64,000 bases of DNA, taken from the NCBI GenBank assembly GCA_036250195.1, contig JAVHZZ010000004.1, positions 157,893,727 through 157,957,726 of the forward strand, given 5' to 3'. Positions 46,230 through 57,848 of the stretch are shown in pieces. Source of the stretch: Mixophyes australis. Its lineage: Eukaryota > Chordata > Amphibia > Anura > Limnodynastidae. The notes beneath the pieces were generated by a model. The model saw only the letters and a list, made by a program, of their open reading frames with translations, was not told where the DNA came from and searched no databases. A program made the translations under genes and the position numbers. Each line of letters opens with the position of its first letter. The first letter of the stretch is position 1.

Positions 46230-47807
46230 ACCAACAATTCGGTGCGCTCAAGTCAAATATAGTAAATATTAAAAGTTCCAACGTGCTTTGTTCGTGATCC
46301 AACTCTTCTTCTCATGCAATTTACTTAAACACCAGCAGTATATAGTCTGCGCGTCTTCCCTTCCGTCTCTCGATCTCCACGGGGAAACAACCAACACACC
46401 TACAGTATCAAAAACACAGGGGCGCTTCCATAGTGTATTATCCAAGTAAAATGTTTTATTCCAAACATTAAAATAGCACGTACCAGATGGCAAAGGTATT
46501 CAGGCATAAATAGTACAACAGCTCTGATATTCACATACGAACAGCAATATTTGAAGCAGCTCGAAGTCAGAGAGTCTCCACAGTCACCTCTACGCGTTTC
46601 ATCCCTTAGGACTTCGTCAGGAGGCGTGGATCTTCGTATCACAATTCACCTATTTCTAGGGAGTGACTAATTAATTAATTCACAGGTGGAGCAATCTCCA
46701 CTCCTTAGATGTTCTTAGTAAATGCACAAATTAACAACCATTTTCAAATCTATTATAAAGCAGGTTAATATACCAATTCGTACATACACAATTTAAAACA
46801 TTAAAATTCAACTATTAAAAACAGCCAAAATATAGACTGGCCACAATAATAAAAAATAAAAATGAAAATAAAAAATATTTTTAAAAGGATTTTCTCCTCT
46901 CAAAGGCAGATAACAAAAAGCAACAGGCGGATCACAAAAAGACACATTACTTTCAGACATTTTAGAGGACAATTTAGACAGATGAAAATTCATAGAAATG
47001 GTGTTATTTCATACCTTTCATTTAATCCCCAAGGTGTAAATGTATTGAGTGTGTAAATCCAGAAGGTTTCCCTTTTGGATAATTTTAATAATCGATCTCC
47101 TCCTCTAGCATCCATTTCTACATGTTCGATAGCTTTAAACCGTAATGATTCAGAATTAGCATTATGACAGGAATAAAAATGTTTCGGTACACTATGATTG
47201 TCAGTCTTATGTTGAATATTACGTAGATGTTCAAAAATTCGTATTTTTACTGATCTTTTGGTTTTACCCACATATTTTTTCCCACAACCACATTCCAGTA
47301 AATAAATCACGTATGTGGTATTGCAATTCATAAAGGATTGGATTACTCTCTTTTTTATTTGACGTATCAAAAAAGGATTTGTGATCACCGTGTACAAACT
47401 TACATGCTTTACAGTGACCACAAGCAAAAAAACCTTTCATAGGTTGTAGCCAAGTATTCTTATTTTTATTAGGTAATTCCTTAAGATGTGAAGGAGCTAG
47501 CATTGCTCTCAAAGTCTTCGGCTTTTTAAAAATAATGCGTGGTTTTGCTGGCAGTACACTCGACAATCCCGAGTCTAATTTTAACACTGCCCAATGTTTT
47601 TCCAATGTTTTAAGAATCTGTTGATTGGCTACATTAAAAGTAGTGGTAAAAGCACAATCAAAGTTATTTGAATTGGTCTCTTTTTTCCTTTCTCTATACG
47701 TCAATAATTGAGTCCTGTCATATTGTCTAACCTTATCCAAACTTTCAGTTAAGATATTTTCTGGATACCCTCGTTCTTTAAATTTATTAATCAGAATAGA
47801 AGCTTGT
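46226..47807 (-). mobile_element. Penelope-like retroelement, 5'-truncated
   Basis: Minus-strand coding sequence with the end of the reverse-transcriptase region and a C-terminal GIY-YIG endonuclease, the domain pairing that defines Penelope-like elements. The non-coding 3' part (46226-46990) includes a stretch with tacgcgtttcatccc and gacttcgtcagg, a motif commonly seen in frog repeats. The RT catalytic core is missing because of 5' truncation. It is flanked exactly by direct repeats of 258 and 265 bases. Confidence 0.88.
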
Positions 47808-47824
47808 TTCCTATTTTCACTCAA
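46990..47824 (-). pseudogene. Penelope-like ORF with GIY-YIG endonuclease, frameshifted
   Basis: Upstream frame: KQASILINKFKERGYPENIL, a middle part with PRIIFKKPKTLRAMLAPSH, and a Cys-containing FFACGHCKACKFV. The downstream frame carries the endonuclease: TTYVIYLLECGCGKKYVGKT, where VIY and YVG stand for GIY and YIG, followed by RSVKIRIFEHLRNI with the expected Arg and His. The two frames join if one base is gained or lost near the six-T run at 47351-47356. One frameshift makes this a recently inactivated copy. The first few codons fall in the flanking direct repeat. Confidence 0.88.
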
Positions 47825-48011
47825 TTCAGATCAGGGGGTAAATGTATCATTCTCTGTATTCTGCAAGTCGCCAGAAATCTGCGACTTTACAGTGAAAATT
47901 TAAAGCAGCGATGGCTTGTAAAGGCAAGTTGCCGCTTTAAATTTTCACTGCAAAGTCGCAGATTTCCGGCAACTTTGCAGTGAAAATAACAGCTACGTCA
48001 AAGTAGCTTAA

Positions 48012-48072
<61 letters not shown>
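47808..48072. repeat. Long direct repeat, right copy (truncated palindromic MITE plus (AT)n)
   Basis: Partner of 45968-46225, offset by exactly 1840 bases. The AT run (48013-48072) is somewhat longer than in the left copy. Confidence 0.95.
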
Positions 48073-48077
<5 letters not shown>

Positions 48078-48395
48078 TTACAACACTATATTGGAGTAAG
48101 GTAGCAAAAACAGAGTATAGGACATAAAATACAGTACAATTAGCTAAAATACCTTGCTATGATTTATCCATTATAAAATGTGAAAAATATAGCACAGAAC
48201 TGCATTGTTCATATGAAGAGATGTCTACTGTGAAATACTTGAGCAAAAACACAAACATACAAATGTATTGTATCTTAACATGTATATAATTAGAGTTACT
48301 AATTATATAGACATGTATTTTGTTGTGCACATCGGTTTTATCTGGTTTTTCAGAACGTCGATAATCCTTATGCCGATTGAGGATTGACCATATCA

Positions 48396-48523
48396 AACAT
48401 GGCGGCAACAAGAATAAAGAGCCTGGATTAAAATTTCGCGAGATCTTCGCCTGCTGTTCCGTATTCCAGGCATCGGGGTTGCGCACGCGCGTCCTGCGCT
48501 GTCTGACCTTGTCTGCAGTCACC
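48396..48523 (+). promoter_or_regulatory. ATP5F1C: Probable ATP5F1C core promoter
   Basis: CpG-rich and TATA-less. It contains a YY1-type site AACATGGCGGC (48396-48406), common in promoters of nuclear genes for mitochondrial proteins, and TTTCGCGAGA (48434-48443), one base from the palindromic TCTCGCGAGA promoter motif. GC-rich sequence runs into the first exon. Sites are read from sequence only. Confidence 0.55.
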
Positions 48524-48564
48524 ATGTTGTCCCGCAGCAGCGTCCTCATCTTCCAGCCGCAATG
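48524..48564 (+). CDS. ATP5F1C: ATP5F1C exon 1 (start, transit peptide)
   Basis: Residues 1-13 plus two bases of Trp14: [13 protein letters not shown]. Arg- and Ser-containing with no acidic residue, typical of a mitochondrial targeting peptide. Donor gtgaga. Confidence 0.92.
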
Positions 48565-51500
48565 GTGAGACCTGGGCCATCGCAGGTGTACACTTCTAGA
48601 GACATTGAAAGCGAGAGGGCAGGGTTGCTGTGGGAGATGATAGGGGTTAGTGGTGGGGAGAGCTTCCCCTAGACAGACACACTGGTGGGAAGTGCTAGGC
48701 CGCAGCCGGCTCCCTGCAGTTGAAGGAGTCGGGGAGGATTGACAGGAGGGTAGGACTTAAAGACCTCCTATGCTCCGTTTAATTCCTATGGGTGAAAGCC
48801 ATAGATTTCCAATGTCCTTTGCATTACAAGAAGCTGTTTATTCCTATAGTGAATGAACTTGACTTATTCCTCTCTCGCCCAGGAATATATGTGAGAATAT
48901 ATACTGCTAATGGGGTGGGTGTGAGACGTACGTTGTAAGCTGCGAATGTGCAGTATGTTAAACTACAGAAGCCTACTTGTCGACCTGAATGGCCTTGAAC
49001 TATCTCATTGATTTTAACAGCTAATATAGGTATTTAATTAATTCAGGCAACCAGTATATGAATGTGATGGTCCCCCCCCCCCCCAAATGCTTATACTGTA
49101 AAGTTACTTCTTAGTTGGCTCTGTAAATAAGAATCACCTGCCTAGCTGTTGAGTTGTCTGCTATACTAGACATGTCACCTTTGCTTCTATGACCTGCATA
49201 CATTGACGTGTGCTCTTTGGTTAATGCTGATGCCCTTATGATGATCTTCAAGGTTATATTCCACTTACAGGCAGAAAATCATGAATTTGTTTTGTGTCTT
49301 TGAAACGACTCCTAGATGTGATATAGTTGTAACATATATTAGCGACTGTCCCTAGTGTAGCATCTAGTTTACTGTTAAGTTATATTGATGTGACGCTCCT
49401 CCGCACCATTTCAGGGTAAGTTATGCTTACATGTTTCTGATATATGTTGGTAAATATTTTTGTTTTTAACACTGACAAAATGATACTTTAAGATAATTTA
49501 TTTAATATTTTTTAAATCTATCTTAAGAGGTTTAAAGTCAAACACAATATACAATTGGGAGATTCTACCTCATTATCCATTCATTGGAGTTAACTGAACA
49601 AATAATGTAAGTTTTCAATGCTGTCTTTCAGGATTGGCACTAAGGGAAGTTTTATATATGGGATAAAGTACTCCCTATGTAAATTAGATGAATAATAGAA
49701 GTCCCTAATGAGTTATGTGACCATATGAAAGCACAAGGCTGTAGTAGGTGGTGTGCCTTTTGTACATGTCGCATAAATGAGGTGACCTCTAATAACACAG
49801 TACTGGTGTATTATTCTTTATAACACACAATGTGTTAAAATTAATGCTGTAGTGGTGACCTCAGAACCAACTGTTCATACAGATATTTACTGGAGTTTGT
49901 ACATCTTATCAGTTGTGCCTTATATGGTGTTAACTTTATACAGTTATTCTACGCCAGTATTTTAGCATTAATAGGTTTAATTGAAGTGTTCTTTATGTAT
50001 ATCATCAAAATTGACTTTATAACTAAAGTTATTTAATAAAGTGGGTAACAGAATGCAATAAAATATAAGTAAAGGCATCTTCTGTAAGAGGATGTACTGT
50101 ATTTTTAAAGTAATATTTTAGATGTTTTATATGCATCTATACATCTATTTTGTTTTATCTTTTTCAATGAAGGGGTCAAGTCAGGAACATGGCGACTTTG
50201 AAGGACAGTAAGTGTTTACTAATGCATCAAACCTAATTCTTTGAATCAAGAAAAGTACTTTTACTGCTGTTCACTGTGTTCAGTCTTGTGATTTAATGTA
50301 ACTTGTCAATTGTAAAACAGTTACAAGACGTTTGAAGTCCATCAAGAACATCCAGAAGATTACAAAATCTATGAAGATGGTGGCAGCAGCAAAGTACGCA
50401 AGAGCTGAGAGGGAGCTGAAGCCAGCTAGAGTATATGGAGTTGGATCATTGGGTAAGCCAATTACTACAGACGACAAACATGAAGTATTTAGTGAATGTG
50501 TTTTATTTCCATGTCTTTGTTTCTAAGTTTCATATTCATTCATACAACTCATTCACATCAGTCCCTGCCCCATTGGAGCTAACAGTCTAAATTCCCTAGC
50601 AAGCACTCAGACTAGGGTCAATTTTGATAGGAGCCAGTTAACCTACCAGTTTGTTTTTGTAGTGTGGGAGGAAATGCTGGATATTTGTTCTTCTCACTTG
50701 CTTTTACACCTCTAAGCTAGTGGTCATGTTTCTGAATGTGCAGCATTCATTACTCGGCTATGCATGTTTCTTTGGAATTTGTACTAAAGCTGACAATATA
50801 ATAGCTCTTTCCGACAAGTGGTGCTCTTTTATTCTTTTGACGTGGTATACTTATTTGCAAATACTATTGGCAGGTTTGGTGCCATTGGAAATCATTGCCC
50901 TTGGGACCACATTGCTTTGTGCCAGCCAACCACTGAGGAAATATTCATGAAAAACAGATTTGGTTGGCCAATAAAATCCCACCAAACTAACTGGTAGTCC
51001 TTTTGTGTAAAGGACAAGTAATACGAAACATAAGGTTTACAAAATCTGTATTTTTTTGGCTTACTGTCCCTTATAACTTGGTGTCATGGCTGCATTATGA
51101 AAATAATTAAAACGTGCTAGTTAGGTAATATATTGCACTGTGTTCTTCCATGTCAAGTATTACAGGTTAGGAAATGTGTTTTAGGACTGAGCTTTTGCTT
51201 GACAAACGTCAGGATCAGTGAAAAGCAACTAAATGACTTTATCAGTATACTGTACTATTTAAGTGGCATATACTTTAGTAATTCAATTGATTATGATAGA
51301 CCAATTTAAAAACATAAGCCTTTTATTTTTATTCCTTAGCACTGTACGAGAAAGCTGAAATTAAAGCTCCTGAAGATAAGAAGAATCACCTCATAATTGG
51401 CGTGTCCTCTGATAGGGGCCTCTGTGGTGCTATTCATACCTCTGTGGCAAAAGCCATTAAGAATGAAATCTCCTTACTTACTGGTAGTGGAAAGAAAGTT

Positions 51501-54500
51501 ATGGTGGTTGGAGTTGGGGACAAGCTGAGAGGCCTGCTTCAAAGGTATGTATAACAGTAAATGGGATGAACGTGCTTGTTGGCACTTAGAAGCAAACATT
51601 GGTCTAATTAAATCTCCTTTCATACTCTAATGCACACATTAATAGAACAGATTGGTGGTAATAACTTGTATTAAGAAAACCATAATATTGACACACTAGC
51701 GTGAATGAGTTTGCACTTTAACTGAACTATGATGGGTTTGTAAACATACTTATTTTATTCTACAACATTGCTCTATCATCATGGCTTTTTGTTGCTATGT
51801 ATTTGTCTAGAGTTAAATGCACACTTATTTTGCTTGGCTGTTTCTCCCCAGTTTTGGTGAGGGTTTAAAGTAGTCAGTAGACAATCGGGTCCGAATGCTC
51901 ACAGTGCAGAGTATTTCATGAGATCACTGCTGTTATAGGAGGCATTGACCTGTCCGCTCATAGGGGTGAAAGCTGTCAGAGTATTTTTGAATCAATTATA
52001 TAAATGTAATTGATCATTGCTATTTATATTAGGTATATTATTCAGATATTTTCTCCTTTTTAGAGATATTTTTGGAGGGCATCTTGTCTAAGCCTCTATT
52101 TTGACTGTAGTACACACCTGTTTATCAAAAAAAGTTAACCTTTGTAATATAGTGAATTAGCATAACATACTATTGATATGTTCATTTTGTTGTAAGCACT
52201 TTTAGGAAAAATATTGTGAAGCCACACTAATGGCAATTGACACTGGCTTACTTTTTAAGGTCTCATGGTGCACACTTACTTCTGACCTTTAAGGAACTTG
52301 GCAGGAAGCCTCCTACTTTTGGTGATGCATCGATCATTGCTTCAGAACTGCTGAACTCTGGCTATGAGTTTGACCAAGGATCTGTGTTGTTCAATAGATT
52401 CAGGTATGAAGAGTTTTTGTAGTCTTATGATTTTTGCTGGGCATCATGAACCCTTACTCATAATTTTTATCTGTGTAGATCAGTCATCTCTTACAAGACT
52501 GAAGAAAAGCCCTTCTTTTCTCTTGACACGGTTGCTAATTCTGGTAGGTATCTTCCTTTCTTATTTGCTGAACAACATTAAATGAGCATAAACTGAAGAA
52601 AAGTGCTAGACAAACAATGAGGTAAACTGTAGATTGCCAGTCTATTCCCCTGTGTGGTGGTTAGTTGCTCTGGTTAGCACACTGTCCTGGAACCAAATCC
52701 ACATTTCACAAGTAATACGTGAACATAAATAGGTGGTTACATTTTAAAGCAGATGCAGGCCGTGCACAGCAGTGTTTTATAAAAGTGATTGTAGGGTGCA
52801 ATGTGCTATATAAGTGCAGTTGCATAGGAAGACCCACTTGACCCATGTATCTTAAATTGGATTGCCAAATGTTTGTAACACGCATCGCTGTGAAATGTTG
52901 TGGAAAATGTATTGCTTTTTGCAGCTGCGGACAAAATAATGTAGGAGCCAGTGAAAGATGTACCCCTTTAAATGTATTCTAAAAAGAAAGTGGTTAGGTA
53001 TTGTGCTTATCTGTCCATATCTATTTAGCACTGGCTACTTTGCCGCCTTAATGGAAGGTTAACAGACATAACGTTTCCTTAGTTGAGATCTAAAAGCTTG
53101 TATTTTTATTTTGTGTTTTGTTCTTTTGTCGGGTGGGGCGATTTAACAGAAACAGTTTTGATTGTTCAGCACTGAAAAATAATTGTGGACAATAATGCTC
53201 GCTTTGGATTAAATTGCTTATGGTCACAAAGCTGACGTGCTATTACTACTTCCTCTCCAGATAGTATCACTGTATATGATGATATTGATGCAGATGTGCT
53301 GAGAAATTACCAGGAGTTTACTTTGGCAAATATCCTCTACTACACAATGAAAGAGTCCACTACAAGTGAGCAAAGTGCCAGAATGACGGCTATGGACAGC
53401 GCCAGCAAGAATGCTTGTAAGCTACTGTTTGTTTCACTAGGACTGATAAAACTACATGAAATTAATGTTTGTTTTTTTAAAAGTTGATATTTTCTGTAAA
53501 GGTTAAACACTCTGGTCAAGTAGTAGTCCTTACATCACTATGATCGTTAAAATACAAAGTTTATTGAAAACTCTTTTGTCCAGATGCTTATCTGTCAAAT
53601 TTACCTTCGTTTTTGCCAATATGATTTCCATATTCATAGTAGTTCTACCAAATTCAGTATTCATTGTTTGTGTGAATTAGCAGCAAGGGTCTTTCTAAGG
53701 TCTCTTCAGAGAGACCTACGAATGCGCTAGCAATTTCATGAAAGCTTTTAATTTTGACTAATTTGTAGATTTGAATGTAGTCAGTGTTGCACAATTTACT
53801 TGATTTTGTTTTTGTATATCGTATTTATTTTACTCTTTTTGTTTTATATAGCTGAGATGATTGACAAATTGACATTAACTTACAACCGTACTCGTCAAGC
53901 TGTCATCACAAAGGAGCTTATTGAGATCATCTCTGGTGCTGCTGCTCTGTAAGTACATAATGCTATTTGAAAGCCATACAACGGCAATGAAGTTGATTAC
54001 CATTCTGGGAATTTCCATTGTATTTCCAATTATATTCTTAATTGAAGCTACATAATATTGTATGGTTTGTGTATTTGATTTTTGTGTGCCTGAACACTAC
54101 AGACCTGTCAGCGTTTCCATCTGCATTTTTGAGTAAATAGTTGTTCCTTCAGAATAACATATTTTAAATGTTACAGGCTGTAAGACTATATTCACAATGC
54201 ATGATCTCAGTTCAGTTTTGTGTGCTTTGCATGGTGTGCATTAACTTGCTTGTTCTGTTTCTAACACTTTCATTAGGAGTTGAAATGATGCAAGTGTGAA
54301 CCACTGTCAACAGGTAAAATTTCTGTTTATCCTATAACATAAAATTCCAGGAACCAGTGGATTACAGATTATGCGCTAACATTATGATGAAAATTACTGA
54401 ACAACCTTTCTCAAATGGTTCTTAGAACCATTTTGTTTTCTTTTTAATGTTTTTGACGTATTTAACCTTTTAACGCTTTGGCATTTACAAAGATCACCCC

Positions 54501-55561
54501 TTCCTCTCCCCCTTAGTCTTCTAACCACATATGTTAATGACAGCTGTCAGATGTAACAACATGATCAGGAGCTGTTTTGTTGTGCTCTTGGCCCCACAAT
54601 GCTTGGTGTTCAGAACTGAATATTTTGTTTAATACTGAAGTTCTGTAGTAATGATACCAGGGACTTCAATAAATTAAAAAGCTATTTTAATTTGTTGCCA
54701 AAATAAACCTGTGTTGTGAAAAACTATAAGCTATTTGCTTGAGAAGAAAGAATTTAATTTTAAGGCCTTAAAGGACCATTAAAATAAAAATAGCTGGTTT
54801 TATGTAAGAGCTAGTAACTGCATTCAGAAATCTACTGTGTGAATATGTATATGTCTTGATACCAGGCCTTGACAATTTTTTCCAAAAGGAGTAGCCAGCA
54901 ATTTTGTGAGAAATACGTGTGGTTCACAGCACACGATATACAAAATTGTTAAGGATTGGATTTGCACAAATTGTAGCACGAGTATCCAGCATTTAACAGC
55001 AACACATATCAATTTTTTCCAAAGCATAGCAGTACCCAACATATATCCGCAACATCTGACACATTGACCTAGCATGTGCCTATATCACACTGCAACACTG
55101 TCCAGCATGTGCCTGTAATCCTAAACAAAATTCTCCATATTGTCCAGTATGTGGCTATAGCACACAAAACTACCCAGCTACTTTCTGCCAACCTCTGGTG
55201 CCTCTATTGGTCATCCCATACCAATACGTGTCTACTCCTTCTCCCCCTGCTCTGTTGCACTGAAACAGCTGTCGCAGTTAGAGGCTTAAATTCAAAGTAC
55301 CCCCTTCTGGCAAGAGGCAGGGGGGCTCACTGCTATTTTATTTATTGAGATTAATGGCAAGATGTTTACTGAAAATTGTTATATATTTGTGTAAAATCTG
55401 TTTATATGATGCATAATTCTTATGTATTGTGCATTTCATGGTAGTGTAACCCCTGTTCATTCTCCTCTGCTGTGTCTTTGTACTCCATACAATACAGTTT
55501 CTTGTCTCAAGGAGATCTCTTCGTTCTATTAAGTGACTAATCCACTTTTATTTTCAGATAA
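48524..55561 (+). CDS. ATP5F1C: ATP5F1C, mitochondrial ATP synthase gamma subunit, complete
   Basis: Central rotor shaft of F1Fo ATP synthase in the mitochondrial matrix; its coiled coil turns inside the alpha3beta3 ring. Coding exons: 48524-48564, 50173-50207, 50321-50452, 51340-51544, 52260-52403, 52479-52543, 53261-53416, 53852-53948, then either the optional 54277-54313 or directly 55558. All junctions are GT/AG with matching phase. The precursor is 292 or 293 aa, against 297/298 in human; the difference is a shorter transit peptide (about 20 residues, ending VRNM before ATLKDITRRL). The N-terminal helix reads [20 protein letters not shown], the Rossmann-like middle has [18 protein letters not shown], and the C-terminal helix [20 protein letters not shown]. 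The start ATG has A at -3. Confidence 0.97.
50173..50207 (+). CDS. ATP5F1C: ATP5F1C exon 2
   Basis: Residues 14-26: [13 protein letters not shown]. The predicted mature N-terminus (ATLKD) starts here. Donor gtaagt. Confidence 0.94.
50321..50452 (+). CDS. ATP5F1C: ATP5F1C exon 3 (N-terminal coiled coil)
   Basis: Residues 26-70: [20 protein letters not shown] then [19 protein letters not shown]. This is the long N-terminal shaft helix. Donor gtaagc. Confidence 0.97.
50545..50680 (-). mobile_element. V-SINE fragment in an ATP5F1C intron
   Basis: Reverse-complement piece of the V-SINE body and tail side, with tccctgccccattggagct and agactagggtcaattt in the order seen, inverted, in the full copy at 35467. 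Head and terminal tail are missing. Confidence 0.8.
51340..51544 (+). CDS. ATP5F1C: ATP5F1C exon 4
   Basis: Residues 70-138: [40 protein letters not shown], and [19 protein letters not shown]. This forms the beta-alpha Rossmann-like domain; the SSDRGLCG loop is nearly invariant. Donor gtatgt. Confidence 0.97.
52260..52403 (+). CDS. ATP5F1C: ATP5F1C exon 5
   Basis: Residues 138-186: [59 protein letters not shown] is a vertebrate gamma-subunit signature. Donor gtatga. Confidence 0.96.
52479..52543 (+). CDS. ATP5F1C: ATP5F1C exon 6
   Basis: Residues 186-208: [20 protein letters not shown] then S. Only a 75-base intron separates it from exon 5. Donor gtaggt. Confidence 0.96.
53261..53416 (+). 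CDS. ATP5F1C: ATP5F1C exon 7
   Basis: Residues 208-260: [67 protein letters not shown] starts the C-terminal shaft helix. Donor gtaagc. Confidence 0.97.
53852..53948 (+). CDS. ATP5F1C: ATP5F1C exon 8 (C-terminal shaft helix)
   Basis: Residues 260-291 and two bases of Leu292: [20 protein letters not shown] then [12 protein letters not shown]. The donor gtaagt leaves CT, which becomes Leu with either following exon. Confidence 0.97.
54277..54313 (+). CDS. ATP5F1C: ATP5F1C optional exon 9 (37 bp)
   Basis: If included, the end reads Leu-Ser-stop (CT joined to G AGT TGA); if skipped, exon 8 joins 55558 and ends Leu-stop (CT joined to A TAA). The mammalian gene is known to skip a short penultimate exon to give heart and liver forms differing by one C-terminal Asp. 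Acceptor ctttcattag and donor gtaaaa are acceptable. Support is its position, length, phase and splice sites; no transcript was seen. Confidence 0.7.
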
Positions 55562-55680
55562 TATGAAACTTTGGCTTGCCAGATGTCTGTGGATCTCCAT
55601 GCCCTAAAAAGGGTTGGTTCATTTTATGAAGAAACTGATGGTTGTAAATTATATTACAATAAACTTCTTACGTGGAAACT
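55558..55680 (+). CDS. ATP5F1C: ATP5F1C last exon (alternative stop and 3' UTR)
   Basis: Only the first four bases code (A plus TAA at 55559-55561) when exon 9 is skipped; otherwise it is all 3' UTR. AATAAA at 55658-55663 is the poly(A) signal. Confidence 0.88.
55658..55663 (+). terminator. ATP5F1C: Poly(A) signal of ATP5F1C
   Basis: AATAAA about 100 bases into the last exon, followed by sequence suitable for cleavage about 15-20 bases on. Confidence 0.75.
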
Positions 55681-55689
55681 ATTCAGTGT

Positions 55690-56390
55690 TTATTAAGTCT
55701 CATTGATTGAATGCAACTTTCCTTCAGTAAGTATGAAATTCCTGTCTCTAAATGGTTGAGTCCATGATCCACAGGAACACTGTGGGTCACTTTACTATGA
55801 AAAGCAAATCGGAAAACCTGTTATGCCATTTCCACACAGACCTTCTTGGGAGCATATGATACTTCAAATACACTCCTAAAATACATACTTGAATGGGATT
55901 CTATGAAGTGGGGGAAAAAAATTAAAGGCCTGCAAGCGGTTGTCTGAAGAAAATGGCTACTACGGGTATAGGAGAACTATATTCTGAGGTTGATTTCCTA
56001 GCATGTCTTACATCAGCTAATCTAAAGCCAGATAGGGAGCTGCTTAATACAGGACAATAGTAGACATTTTACGAAAAGAATAAAGAAAACAAGTAGGTAG
56101 CAAATAAGTATTTGAATTTTCTATAGTCATGGAGTGACCTACAACACATTCTCCATGCACTTCCTAGAGATTCTAGTGTGTATTTGCACAGTCTATATAG
56201 CAGGTTAGTTACTGTCATGGTTATATCTTCCCACCCGTTTGTCCAATCCTTACTTACTGTTTGGTCTGTATTTTCACTAGTGGTTAATATACCAGTGCCC
56301 ACAAGAACACAATAGTATAATCACATCAATCAAAATCAATGCCTAAAAAAGAAACATCCCCCAAAAAAACATCGAAATATTTGTAGATTG
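55690..56390. other. Intergenic sequence after ATP5F1C, nothing recognised
   Basis: No supported gene. TAF3, the next gene in the human order, is not visible in the window. Confidence 0.5.
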
Positions 56391-56733
56391 GGCAGCATGG
56401 TGGCGTAGTGGTTAGCACTTCTGCCTTACAGCACTGGGGTCATGATTTCAATTCCCGACCATGGCCTTATCTGTGAGGACTTTGTATGTTCTCCCCGAGT
56501 TTGCGTGGCTTTCCTCCGGGTGCTCCGGTTTCCTCCCACACTCTAAAAACATACTGGTAGGTTAATTGGCTGCTATTAAATAATTGCCCTTAGTCCCTTT
56601 CTGTCTGTCTGTATGTGTGTGTGTTAGGGAATTTAGACTGTAAGCCCCAATGGGGCATGGACTGATGTGAGTGAGTTCTCTGTACAGCGCTGCGGAATTA
56701 GTAGCGCTATATAAATAAATGGTGATGATGATT
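56391..56733 (+). mobile_element. V-SINE (tRNA-headed SINE), copy 2, full length
   Basis: Starts ggcagcatggtggcgtagtg (tRNA-like A box) and has a diverged B box gatttcaattcc, the body segment tcctccgggtgctccggttt, and the tail gcgctatataaataaatggt followed by gatgatgatt. It is close to the copy at 35467, so the family was active within one lineage. Confidence 0.92.
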
Positions 56734-57808
56734 AACCAAAACCAGCAGAGAGTTGAGCTTGAGAGGCTTGAGGTGAATAGACTTGAGATTTATGTATCTT
56801 GGGGCGGCAGTCTGAGATTGTGAGCTCCCACCATCTGTGCTATCGACATGCCAATTAAACCATCTTGTCAAGGATGAGGAAGTTGCAGTGGACACCACCC
56901 AGTGTTTCCATCTCAAAACTGAACTGCACCTTAGAAATAATTTAAAAGGTGAGCTTAGCGGGTGTTTCTACTTTGGCTGATGGCCTCCCAGAGGCTAAGA
57001 AAATGTGACTCAATACATATCTATAACTATTTGGGATCTGAGGAGGGAAATGGTGTAGGAGTGCCAATTCAGGTGAGGGGGGAACCGAGATGTTGATTTT
57101 ACTGGCCAAGGTGAAGACTTCACACCACAAATTCATAAAACCACAGCACTAGTGTTTTCAGAGTTTATCGGGCCAATCACTCAATAATCGACTGTTCAGC
57201 CCCGATATTGCATCGGTGTTATTAAAGTAATTCTATTGTTTTAAAAAAAGCATTGCCCAATCAATTGTATGTGTTTCCAAAGCACAAAGTTATTTATTTT
57301 TAGCAGATGTAAATAGTCAACATTTCAATACATTATTATATTCTAATAAAGTACAGTACAGCACAGCCAATACCAAAAGTTACATACATACCGCTGCAAT
57401 CGCTGCGCTTCCATGGGTCCCAATGGAACAGTGTATCTGTTAGATAACTGTGGTCAGAGTAGACTGAGAGCCAAAGGAAGCACAGCTATATTATTACACT
57501 TGAACAATAGAGATGACGTAGATTGTTTCTATAGGTCCAGACGTTGGGTGGGTCCAGGCAAGACAGGTAATAGGTTGATTCAATCTAAGGAATCCAAAGG
57601 TGAGGGTCTTCTCTCCAGGGGGTCTGCTCCTTTCATAGCCAGCATCATACAAAGGTTTACTCTCTAATATCAATAACTAAAGTATGCAATGTGCGATCTC
57701 TTCGCCGACTGCACCGGACAGCTGCTGATGATTAGGGCTTCAATATGATATCAGGCATGATACCTTTCCTATAACCTAAACCTTTAATAACACTACAATG
57801 TACATATA

Positions 57809-57848
<40 letters not shown>

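Noticed and set aside
48157..48549. 130-codon minus-strand frame overlapping the ATP5F1C start
   Set aside because: Antisense shadow of the CpG-rich promoter and first exon.
57413..57667. 84-codon frame tested as an exon of TAF3, expected next in the human order
   Set aside because: No similarity to TAF3 and no convincing splice context.
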